Source: DASRRB01 sp036732755
Lineage (GTDB): Bacteria; Planctomycetota; B15-G4; SIAN01
DNA length: 8,036 nucleotides
NCBI GenBank assembly: GCA_036732755.1
Contig: DAINBU010000181.1
Span: 1-8,036, forward strand
Direction: 5' to 3'
Shown here: positions 1 to 5,378 of the stretch, in pieces
Layout of the letters: the number at the start of each line of letters is the position of its first letter
How positions within the stretch are numbered: the stretch's first letter is position 1
Notes under the pieces: generated by a model
Told to the model about the DNA's origin: nothing
The model's input: the letters and a program-made list of their open reading frames with translations, nothing else
The model's database searches: none
Position numbers and translations under genes: made by a program

Positions 1-1
1 C

Positions 2-421
2 CTCTGCCTCGCCTCGTCGTCGCGGCGCGGTCCGTGGTGCGCGCCGCTCTTCTTCGCGCCGATCGACGGCGGCGCCCGCCTCGTCTTCGTCACCGACCCG
101 AAGAGCCGCCACGGCCGCGAGCTCGCCGCCGACCCGCGCGCCGCCGCCGCCGTCTGGTTCGAGACCGCCGACGTGAAGCAGGTCCGCGGCGTCCAGCTCG
201 CCGGCCGCGTCGTCGCGCTCGCCGGCCGTGACGCCGCGCGCGCCCGCGCCGCCTTCCTGCGCCGCCACCCGCGCGCCGCGCCGTTCCTCGCGAAGCGGCC
301 GCACGAGCGCTTCTTCGCCTTCGCCGTCGCGCGCGCGAAGGTGACCGACAACCGCCGCGGCTTCGGCTTCAAGGTCGAGCTCGCGCCCGGCCGCGTGCGC
401 GCGTCGCGGAGCTCGCGGTGA
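2..421 (+). CDS. Pyridoxamine-5'-phosphate-oxidase-like (YhbP-type) flavin-fold protein, 5'-truncated
   Basis: The open frame runs in from the window start and gives 139 codons before TGA, so only about the first 10-25 residues are probably missing (YhbP-like proteins are about 145-150 residues). The visible order fits the split-barrel PNPOx-like family: an early strand with GPWCAPLFFAP, then LVFVTDPKSRHGRELAADPR, then AAAVWFE, then VRGVQLAGRVVAL, and a C-terminal FAVARAKVTDNRRGFGFK. The segment with DPKSRH followed by a 'predicted values versus neighbours' strand and the GVQL.G strand is characteristic of this family. Members bind FMN or a related cofactor or none, and most have no assigned substrate, so no reaction is claimed. 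The protein has no signal peptide in the visible part and should be cytoplasmic. Its stop overlaps the GTG start of the glycosyltransferase in a GTGA, which suggests translational coupling, although no functional link between the two products is evident. Confidence 0.8.
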   Translation, partial: LCLASSSRRGPWCAPLFFAPIDGGARLVFVTDPKSRHGRELAADPRAAAAVWFETADVKQVRGVQLAGRVVALAGRDAARARAAFLRRHPRAAPFLAKRPHERFFAFAVARAKVTDNRRGFGFKVELAPGRVRASRSSR

Positions 422-1410
422 GCGAGACTGCCCAACCGGGCCGCGCGGCCCGCCCGCTCCTCTCGCTCGTCGTCCCGCTCTACGACGAGGAGGCGGTCCT
501 GCCGGCGCTCGCCGAGCGGATCACGGCGGTCGCCGCCGGCCTCGACGCCGACGTCGAGGTGGTCGCGGTCGACGACGGCTCGCGCGACCGCACCGGCGAG
601 CTGCTGCGCGACTGGACGCGGCGCGACCCGCGCGTCGTCGCCCTCGTCCTCGCGCGCAACTTCGGCCACCAGATGGCGCTCTCCGCCGGACTCGCGGAGG
701 CGCGCGGCGACGCGGTCGCGCTGCTCGACGGCGACCTCCAGGATCCGCCCGAGCTCCTGCCCGAGATGATCGCGCGCTGGCGCGCCGGCTTCGACGTCGT
801 CTACGGCGTACGGCGCCGCCGGCAGGAGGGGCTGCTGCTGCGCGGCGCGTACGCGCTCTTCTACCGGCTGCTGCGTAGAGCGGCCGCGATCGACATCCCG
901 CTCGACGCGGGCGACTTCTGCCTGCTCGACCGGCGCGTCGTCGACGCGCTGGTCGCGCTGCCGGAGCGGACGCGCTTCCTGCGCGGGCTGCGCAGCTGGA
1001 CCGGCTTCCGCCAGGTCGGCCTCCCCTACGACCGCGCCGCGCGCGCGGCGGGGTCGGCCAAGTACACGTGGCGCCCGCTCGTCGAGCTCGGCCTCGACGG
1101 CCTCGTCTCCTTCTCCCACCTGCCGCTTCGGCTGGCGAGCTGGATGGGCTTCGCGGCCGCGGCGCTCGCGCTCGCGGGGCTCGCCTTCTACTTCGTCTGG
1201 TGGGCCGCCGGCTTCGAGCTCGGCGGGCGCCGTCCACAGGACGTCGCCGGCTTCATGACGCTCACCACGCTGCTGCTCTTCTTCGCCGGCGTGCAGCTCC
1301 TCTCGCTCGGCCTGCTCGGCGAGTACGTCGGCCGCATCTTCGTCGAGGTGAAGCAGCGCCCCGGCTGGATCGTGGCCGAGCGCTTCGGCGGGAAGAACGA
1401 GACGTCGTGA
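418..1410 (+). CDS. Family 2 polyprenyl-phosphate glycosyltransferase (DPM1/GtrB/ArnC-like)
   Basis: This 330-residue protein transfers a sugar from a nucleotide donor to a lipid carrier (undecaprenyl or related phosphate) at the cytoplasmic face of the inner membrane. The GT-A fold begins with LSLVVPLYDEE (residues 15-25), followed by VDDGSRDRT (51-59, nucleotide-binding acidic pair), NFGHQMALSAG (81-91), and LLDGDLQDPPE (102-112), which contains the metal-binding DGD. Then come RRRRQEG (132-138) and the GDFCLLDRRVV segment (165-175), typical of the DPM1/GtrB branch. Two C-terminal membrane helices lie at about 237-262 and 278-302, followed by GEYVGRIFVEVKQRP, the usual tail of GtrB/ArnC-like enzymes; length also matches. 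The GTG start is supported by the 4-base overlap with the upstream gene and by GGAG six bases upstream. The sugar (glucose, mannose, aminoarabinose or other) cannot be told from sequence. The gene ends four bases from a convergent gene. Confidence 0.92.
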   Translation: MSETAQPGRAARPLLSLVVPLYDEEAVLPALAERITAVAAGLDADVEVVAVDDGSRDRTGELLRDWTRRDPRVVALVLARNFGHQMALSAGLAEARGDAVALLDGDLQDPPELLPEMIARWRAGFDVVYGVRRRRQEGLLLRGAYALFYRLLRRAAAIDIPLDAGDFCLLDRRVVDALVALPERTRFLRGLRSWTGFRQVGLPYDRAARAAGSAKYTWRPLVELGLDGLVSFSHLPLRLASWMGFAAAALALAGLAFYFVWWAAGFELGGRRPQDVAGFMTLTTLLLFFAGVQLLSLGLLGEYVGRIFVEVKQRPGWIVAERFGGKNETS

Positions 1411-1439
1411 GCGCTCAGCCGCCCGTCAAGTGGCGGGCG
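1408..1439. other. Convergent gene ends with a stop-codon palindrome and a short hairpin
   Basis: The two converging genes end four bases apart. Their stop codons, TGA on plus and TGA on minus, together with GCGC between them form a perfect 10-base palindrome at 1408-1417. A second inverted repeat, CGCCCG (1420-1425) and CGGGCG (1434-1439) with an 8-base loop, follows 9 bases after the glycosyltransferase stop and lies inside the 3' end of the lipoprotein gene. Neither is followed by a T-tract on either strand, so a canonical intrinsic terminator is not shown. In DNA this GC-rich, such short stems may be chance. Confidence 0.3.
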
Positions 1440-1909
1440 AGCGCCGGCACGTAGTAGGTCGTGAACCAGTAGGCGATGAGCACGCCGCCGACGCCGGCGG
1501 CTCCGTAGAGCGCGAGCTCGCCCGTCGCGCGCGACGCGAGCGGCGCCTGACGCTCGAGCGGGAACTCGCAGCCGCGGTAGACGCCCGCCGGCCCGTTGCC
1601 GGCGATCAGGTGGATCGGCGTCACGACCAGGTCGGCCGTGTGCGCCACCGCGAGCCCGGTGTGCGCCAGGAGGTAGCCGACGAAGTAGGCGGGCAGCAGG
1701 AGCTTCGACGACTTCCCCTCGCCGTCGCACGCGTCCCACGCCTCGCGGCCTGCGACCCACGGCACCTGGATCGGCGACGTGACCGCGACGAACGCATCGA
1801 TCTTCGCGCGCTCGCCCGCCGCAGCGGCGCCCGGAAACGCCGCGCACCCCTGCAGCAGCAGCAGCGCGCCAGATGAGAGCGCGGCCGCGAGCGAAGCGCC
1901 GCGCCTCAC
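1415..1909 (-). CDS. Unrecognised lipoprotein with two hydrophobic segments
   Basis: I do not recognise the family of this 164-residue protein. It starts with MRR and a hydrophobic stretch ending LLLLQGC, a lipobox-like site with the acylated Cys at residue 22 (Gln at -2 is less common), so export and lipid anchoring are likely. After that come a mostly polar segment (33-68), a hydrophobic segment LLLPAYFVGYLLAHTGLAVAH at about 70-90, and another at about 135-150 near the C terminus. Two further cysteines, C61 and C114, could pair in the periplasm. The region around HTADLVVTPIHLIAG faintly resembles small YceK/YidQ-type lipoproteins, but too weakly to assign. The GTG start sits four bases after the stop of the GspM-like gene, so it is almost certainly the last gene of that transcription unit. 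It might be a pilotin-like helper of the secretion platform; this rests on position only. Confidence 0.7.
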   Translation of the reverse strand: MRRGASLAAALSSGALLLLQGCAAFPGAAAAGERAKIDAFVAVTSPIQVPWVAGREAWDACDGEGKSSKLLLPAYFVGYLLAHTGLAVAHTADLVVTPIHLIAGNGPAGVYRGCEFPLERQAPLASRATGELALYGAAGVGGVLIAYWFTTYYVPALARHLTGG

Positions 1910-1913
1910 CGGT

Positions 1914-2480
1914 TCACTTCGGCTCGGTCGCCTTGGGCTTGACCGGATCGCGCCGGTCGAACGTCAGCGACTCCGGCACCCAGAGGTCGTCGGTGGCGCG
2001 GTCGGCGACGAGCGCGATCTTCGCGCGCGCGAGCTTGATCCGGCGCGAGCGCTCGACGTTCCAGATGAAGGTGAACACCTGCTCGCGGCTCTTGTACTGG
2101 TCGCGCTTGAAGTCGAGGACGTACTGCGTGTCCTGGTAGGTCTTGTCCTTGGAGGGCACCGGGTCCTTCGGATGGAGCGTGTAGTCGTTGTTCGGGTCGA
2201 ACATCGGCTGGGCGACGTTGTTCCCGCGCGCGCAGGTCGCGAAGTAGGAGTTGATGCCGGTCTCGCTGTAGTCGGGCGTCTTGTCGTTCTGCTTCTCGTC
2301 GTTGAGCATCTGGATGTCGTGCGAGATCTGGCCGACGCGGCGGCAGGTCGTCTCCGCGTTGCGGATCTGCGTGGTGAGCTGGTCGAGCTTCATGCCGAGC
2401 CAGACGTAGCCGCCGCCGAGCGCGGCCGTGAGCACCAGCGCGATCCAGAGCGTCAGCTTGACGAAGTCGAACTCCTTCAC
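1914..2480 (-). CDS. PilO/GspM-like bitopic inner-membrane protein
   Basis: This 188-residue protein has a short cytoplasmic N terminus, one membrane helix (about residues 8-28, starting VKLTLWIALVLTAAL), a probable coiled coil (31-60, KLDQLTTQIRNAETTCRRVG onward) and a soluble C-terminal part. In that part, YKSREQVFTFIWNVERSRRI followed by a short strand and LWVPESLTF matches the pattern of the PilO/GspM ferredoxin-like domain (helix with F-x2-x-E, then beta strands ending in a hydrophobic strand). Overall identity is low and the assignment leans on position directly after a GspL-like gene, the canonical GspL-GspM or PilN-PilO order. In those systems the protein pairs with its upstream partner and links the assembly ATPase to the periplasm. 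C46 (start of the coil) and C83 could form a disulfide. The start is GTG, overlapping the upstream stop in GTGA. Its composition is richer in Lys, Asn and Asp than its Ala/Arg-rich neighbours. Confidence 0.72.
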   Translation of the reverse strand: MKEFDFVKLTLWIALVLTAALGGGYVWLGMKLDQLTTQIRNAETTCRRVGQISHDIQMLNDEKQNDKTPDYSETGINSYFATCARGNNVAQPMFDPNNDYTLHPKDPVPSKDKTYQDTQYVLDFKRDQYKSREQVFTFIWNVERSRRIKLARAKIALVADRATDDLWVPESLTFDRRDPVKPKATEPK

Positions 2481-4315
2481 TGGGTGGCCCCCTTCTTGAC
2501 GGCGACGGCGCTGCGCGGGTCGAAGTTCTCGACCAGCTCGATCTCCAGGTTGCTGATCTCCAGGCCGCCGTTCTTGGCGCCGGTGGTGGTCGGGTCTTTG
2601 GCGGCCTTCACCGCGGGGCAGGAGCGCAGCGCCGAGAGCAGCGCGTCGACCGAGCTGCTCGAGTCGACGTAGCCCTTGAGCTTGAGCGAGGTGCGGCCGA
2701 GGCTGACGTCGAGGTCGATCGAGAGCAGCTCGAGGCGGCCGATCTTCTCCAGGTTCTTGTCGAGCGAGGAGACGACGGAGTTCAGGTAGTCGAGCCCCGA
2801 CGGCAGGCGCGGGATCGTGCCGGAGCGGCCGAGCTCGGAGGAGAGGGTGTTGAAGCGCAAGTCGAGGTCGGCCTTCGCCTGCGTCGCCGCGTCGGCGAGC
2901 GTGATCGCGCCCTTGTTCACGCGCTCGCGCAGGCTCAGGGTCTCGGCGTGGCCCTCGTACTCGTTCAGGATCGAGACGACCGCGGCGCGCAGCTCATCGG
3001 TCTTCACGCGCTGCTGCTTCAGCCGCTCGATGAAGGCGAGCGCGACCAGCACGAACGAGGCGATCGCGAGGCAGGAGAGCGCGACCTTCACCTGGTCGAA
3101 GCGCCGCGCGTAGCGGACCTCTTCCTGGCGGAACTCGACGCGGCTCCCGTCCTCGTAGCCCGCGAGCCGCAGCGCCACGCCGAGCGCCGCCGTCCCTTCC
3201 GCGTTCGCGTGCGCGAGCGCCTCGTCGTCGAGCGCGTGCGGGACGCGGTCGAACGGCTTCGCCATCTCCACCGGCATGCGCAGCTTGTGCTCGAGGTGGG
3301 CGCGGAACGCCTCGCTCGGCGCGACCGGGCCGAGCAGCAGCACGCGCTTCACATGGTCGCTGACCGGCCCGAGCTTGAAGAGCGTGCGCTGGACTTCACG
3401 CGCCAGCCGATCGAAGTAGTCGGCCGGGATGCGCCGGCCCGGCCCCAGCGCCGGCGCCTCGTCGCCGAAGTCGTCGACGACGACGAAGTCCTCTTCGTCC
3501 TCGTGGTCCCCTTGGTGCTCGTGGTGCTCGTGTTTCTCGGCGCGGCCGCCCGCCGCCTCGCCGGACGGGGAGGGCGGCGCGCCTTCGGCGGGCGCGACCG
3601 CGTCGCCCTCGCCGGTCGGGATCGACTTGCCGGCGAGCCCGAGCCGGATCGCGCGCGCCCCCACCAGCTGCTCGCCGCGCGCGACCAGGACGTGGGTCGC
3701 GTCGTAGTCGCATTCGATGGCGAGCACCGTCTCGGCCTCGGGCACCGTGTCGGGCGGCGCGTCGGCGGGCGGGGCCGGCGGCGGCGCGAAGTAGCCGGTG
3801 AACTTGAGCGCGGTGAAGAGCGCGGAGAGGTGGAGGTCGGCGAAATGCGGGTCGACGTTCACCGGCGCGAGGTCGGCGAAGACGCGCCGCAGCTGGTCCT
3901 TCGCGCACGCGGCCGCGAGCAGCCGGCTGCCGCCGCGTCCGTCGCTGTCGAGCTGCTGGTAGGTGACGACGACCGAGTCGATGTCGACCTGCTGCAGCTG
4001 GCTCTCCGCCTCGAACTTGATCACCTTGTCGATGTCGCCGGCGCCCGTGAAGGGCAGCTCGAGGTCGCGGAAGGTGCAGTCGATCGAGGCGACCGCGATG
4101 GCGGAGGGCTCGCGGACGAGCCGCTTCTTCGCGACGAGCTCCTTGGCGGCGTCGGCGAAACGCCAGGGCGGCGGCGGCTGCCCCTCGGCCGGCGCGGCGG
4201 GCGCGGCGACGTCGACCGCGACGAACGCCTTCACCTTGGCGCCCTTCGCGTGGCCGTCGATCTCGACGGCGCGCAGCCGGTAGCGGCAGAAGTCGAGCGC
4301 GAGTTGGCTGGCCAT
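2477..4315 (-). CDS. PilM-PilN fusion (GspL-like) secretion/pilus platform protein
   Basis: This 612-residue protein combines an actin-like PilM-type cytoplasmic domain with a PilN-type membrane and periplasmic part, the architecture of GspL. Residues 5-20 (LALDFCRYRLRAVEID) match the first phosphate-binding strand-turn of the fold. GDIDKVIKFEAESQLQ (93-108) is the typical PilM 'I..vIk.Eae..' helix. RVLLLGPVAPSEAFRAHLEH (324-343), then LRMPVEMAKPFDRV and TAALGVALRLAG (375-386) close the domain. A membrane helix lies at about 410-430, followed by a coiled region (430-495) and a PilN-like ferredoxin-type domain (about 500-600, with IPRLPSGLDYLNSVV and LKLKGYVDSSSSVDALLSALRS). Separate PilM and PilN total roughly 540 residues; the excess is a low-complexity insertion at about 228-298 holding a His/Asp/Glu cluster. 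In this family the protein recruits the assembly ATPase GspE/PilB and partners GspM/PilO, which follows here with a 4-base overlap. No ribosome-binding site is seen before the ATG. It may instead be a divergent pilus-type protein. Confidence 0.86.
   Translation of the reverse strand: MASQLALDFCRYRLRAVEIDGHAKGAKVKAFVAVDVAAPAAPAEGQPPPPWRFADAAKELVAKKRLVREPSAIAVASIDCTFRDLELPFTGAGDIDKVIKFEAESQLQQVDIDSVVVTYQQLDSDGRGGSRLLAAACAKDQLRRVFADLAPVNVDPHFADLHLSALFTALKFTGYFAPPPAPPADAPPDTVPEAETVLAIECDYDATHVLVARGEQLVGARAIRLGLAGKSIPTGEGDAVAPAEGAPPSPSGEAAGGRAEKHEHHEHQGDHEDEEDFVVVDDFGDEAPALGPGRRIPADYFDRLAREVQRTLFKLGPVSDHVKRVLLLGPVAPSEAFRAHLEHKLRMPVEMAKPFDRVPHALDDEALAHANAEGTAALGVALRLAGYEDGSRVEFRQEEVRYARRFDQVKVALSCLAIASFVLVALAFIERLKQQRVKTDELRAAVVSILNEYEGHAETLSLRERVNKGAITLADAATQAKADLDLRFNTLSSELGRSGTIPRLPSGLDYLNSVVSSLDKNLEKIGRLELLSIDLDVSLGRTSLKLKGYVDSSSSVDALLSALRSCPAVKAAKDPTTTGAKNGGLEISNLEIELVENFDPRSAVAVKKGATQ
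3467..3538 (-). other. His/Asp/Glu-rich insertion in the PilM-like domain
   Basis: Residues 260-283 of the GspL-like protein carry EKHEHHEHQGDHEDEEDF followed by VVVDD. There are five histidines in eleven positions (262-271), dense acidic residues next to them, and Pro/Ala/Gly-rich linker on either side. It sits between the two halves of the actin-like fold. The composition suggests metal binding or a flexible charged linker. This is an observation about composition, not a known domain. Confidence 0.75.
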
Positions 4316-4326
4316 AAGGGGTCGGG

Positions 4327-4332
4327 ATTGTA
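4327..4332 (-). promoter_or_regulatory. Possible -10 element (TACAAT) before the GspL-like gene
   Basis: The minus strand reads TACAAT 11 bases upstream of the ATG at 4315, five of six matches to the sigma-70 -10 consensus and unusually AT-rich for this DNA. No convincing -35 box is present 17 bases further upstream. If used, it would give a leader of only about five bases, consistent with the absence of a Shine-Dalgarno sequence before this ATG. It lies in the 30-base gap after the Spy/CnrX-like gene. Confidence 0.25.
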
Positions 4333-4345
4333 GTGAGGGGGGCGA

Positions 4346-4738
4346 CTACTTGGGCGGCGCGCGCAGCGAAAGCTCGCGGTACTTCGCGCGCTGCGCGTCG
4401 GTGAGCAGCGCCTGGATGCGCGCGTCGGCACCGGCCGACGCCGCCGCGACGCGCTCGCCGTACGCGTCCTCCTCGGCCAGCACCGACCTGCGCCACTCGT
4501 CGCGGATCGTCTGCAGCGAGCTCTTCTGGTCGGCCGTGAGGCCGAGCTCGTCGAGCCGGTCGGCCGCCTCTTCGGAGGCGCGCTGGACCATCACCGCGAG
4601 CGGCGGCTGGCGGGCGCGCGCCTCCTCGATCAGGAAGGTCGCGCCGGCCCCCACCAGGAGCCAGAGCGCTGCCTGCACGCCCATCCACCACGCGGCCCCG
4701 GCGGGCTTCGCGCTCGCGCGCTCCTCGGCTCCGTTCAC
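4346..4738 (-). CDS. Small membrane-anchored helical protein, Spy/CpxP/CnrX (metal-resistance) type
   Basis: This 130-residue protein starts with a short basic/polar segment and one membrane helix (about 17-37, WWMGVQAALWLLVGAGATFL), then an all-helical soluble part expected in the periplasm. The repeated helix-turn signature of the Spy/CpxP/CnrX family is visible: DELGLTADQKSSLQTIRDEW (63-82) and ALLTDAQRAKYRELS (110-124), both the 'L-T-x-x-Q' pattern of the Metal_resist/LTXXQ proteins. Relatives act as periplasmic chaperones (Spy), Cpx inhibitors (CpxP) or as sensors with an anti-sigma factor (CnrX). The position just after a sigma/anti-sigma pair favours a sensor or modulator role, by inference. 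There is no His or Cys anywhere and only one Met in the soluble part, so a CnrX-type metal site is absent. A frame open further upstream exists, but the GTG at 4738 is preferred because a strong GGAGG lies four bases before it and the membrane helix then sits properly near the N terminus. Confidence 0.78.
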   Translation of the reverse strand: MNGAEERASAKPAGAAWWMGVQAALWLLVGAGATFLIEEARARQPPLAVMVQRASEEAADRLDELGLTADQKSSLQTIRDEWRRSVLAEEDAYGERVAAASAGADARIQALLTDAQRAKYRELSLRAPPK

Positions 4739-4750
4739 GGCTCCTCCCCC
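4739..4750 (-). promoter_or_regulatory. Strong purine-rich ribosome-binding site fixing a GTG start
   Basis: The minus strand has GGGGGAGGAGCC directly before GTG. The GGAGG core ends four bases before the start codon, and it is the best Shine-Dalgarno match in this gene cluster. It lies in the 34-base gap after the anti-sigma stop and decides the start of the small helical protein. Confidence 0.6.
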
Positions 4751-4772
4751 GTCGGCGCCGCCGCGCGCCGGC

Positions 4773-5327
4773 TCATTTCGCGTTCGGCGCCGGCAACAGC
4801 AGCGAGAAGAACGCCGGCTCGCCGCGCGCCGCGGCCCAGCGCACGAGCGCCCGCTCGAGCTCGGGGTCGTGCGTGCGCGGGTACGAATGCGTCGGGTCAT
4901 CCTTGGCCCACGCCTCGCGCGGCATCTGTCCGACGTAGACGCCGCCGAGCAGCAGCAGCACCGCGGCGGCGACCGCGGCACTGCGGCGCAGCAGCCGGAT
5001 CAACGGCGGCGGCGCGGCGGCCGCGACCGGTTCCGGCGCGAGCACGTGCGTCGCGACGCGGTCGACGAGACCGACGGGAAGCTGCACCGCCTCGTGCGTC
5101 CGCGCGGCGTTCCGGATGCCGAGCAGCTCGCGCCGCACGGTCGAACAGGCGAGGCACGACTCGAGGTGGTCGCCGAGCAGGATGCGCTCGCGCTCGCCGA
5201 GCTCGCCGTCGAGCTCCTTGCTGACCCACAGGAGCACGTCGTCGTGGGGTCCGGGACCGGCGACGCGCAGGCGGTCGGTTCCGGGTCGGTCGGTTCCAGG
5301 ACGGTGAGGATCGTCGGGGTGGATCAT
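4773..5327 (-). CDS. Zinc-finger transmembrane anti-sigma factor
   Basis: This 184-residue protein is predicted to hold the adjacent ECF sigma factor at the inner membrane. The cytoplasmic part has the zinc-binding anti-sigma (ZAS) signature: LDGELGERERILLGDHLESC, with H54-x3-C58-x2-C61 (HLESCLAC). A Pro/Ala-rich linker (about 98-108) leads to one membrane helix (about 115-134, SAAVAAAVLLLLGGVYVG), then about 50 periplasmic residues rich in Arg, His and Pro, short for a sensor domain. Such factors release their sigma after redox change at the zinc site, proteolysis, or a partner signal. The gene follows the sigma gene after 42 bases, the usual sigma then anti-sigma order, and precedes the Spy/CnrX-like gene. 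The ATG at 5327 has GGAG about nine bases upstream. The first 25 residues are poorly conserved-looking and contain a short repeat (PGTDR twice), so a later start is possible. Confidence 0.88.
   Translation of the reverse strand: MIHPDDPHRPGTDRPGTDRLRVAGPGPHDDVLLWVSKELDGELGERERILLGDHLESCLACSTVRRELLGIRNAARTHEAVQLPVGLVDRVATHVLAPEPVAAAAPPPLIRLLRRSAAVAAAVLLLLGGVYVGQMPREAWAKDDPTHSYPRTHDPELERALVRWAAARGEPAFFSLLLPAPNAK
5272..5301 (-). repeat. 15-base tandem duplication in the anti-sigma N terminus
   Basis: Two adjacent 15-base units (5272-5286 and 5287-5301) share CGGTCGGTTCC and match at 13 of 15 positions. They encode PGTDR PGTDR at residues 10-19, before the zinc-binding region. The length is a multiple of three, so the frame is kept. 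It looks like a recent small tandem duplication in a non-essential tail. Confidence 0.7.
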
Positions 5328-5340
5328 GGCTCGAACTCCT

Positions 5341-5357
5341 GCGCCCGTTCCGGGCGC
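5341..5357 (-). promoter_or_regulatory. Perfect hairpin between sigma and anti-sigma genes
   Basis: GCGCCCG and CGGGCGC form a perfect 7-base inverted repeat with a 3-base loop in the 42-base gap between the sigma stop and the anti-sigma start, ending 13 bases before the ATG and just beside the GGAG. There is no T-tract on the minus strand, so it is not a canonical terminator. It could lower anti-sigma translation, protect mRNA ends, or be chance in GC-rich DNA. Confidence 0.4.
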
Positions 5358-5378
5358 TTCAATGTTCTTTCAATGTTC
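5358..5378 (-). repeat. 11-base-period direct repeat at the end of the sigma gene
   Basis: GAACATTGAA occurs twice in the same orientation on the minus strand (5369-5378 and 5358-5367), separated by one base, so the period is 11. The first copy contains the sigma TGA stop (5370-5372); the second lies wholly in the intercistronic gap, just before the hairpin. It is strikingly AT-rich compared with its surroundings. It may be a duplication or a helical-phased binding site; no known operator matches. Confidence 0.55.

Noticed and set aside
1420..1439. Intrinsic terminator after the glycosyltransferase
   Set aside because: The stem is only six bases with an eight-base loop and there is no T-tract, so it is reported only as a short inverted repeat.
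1849..1864. CAG triplet run as a microsatellite
   Set aside because: On the minus strand it simply encodes the run of Leu codons in the signal peptide (CTG repeats ending in CAG for Gln).
1779..2672. A 297-codon open frame on the plus strand
   Set aside because: It overlaps three minus-strand genes with coherent overlaps and GTG starts, and has no family features.
2948..4333. A 461-codon open frame on the plus strand
   Set aside because: It mirrors the PilM-like gene and consists mainly of Arg/Val/Glu/Leu-rich sequence without domain motifs.
4739..4981. Upstream extension of the Spy/CnrX-like protein by about 80 codons
   Set aside because: The extra residues are Arg/Ser/Cys-rich, overlap the anti-sigma gene in another frame, and a strong Shine-Dalgarno marks the GTG at 4738.
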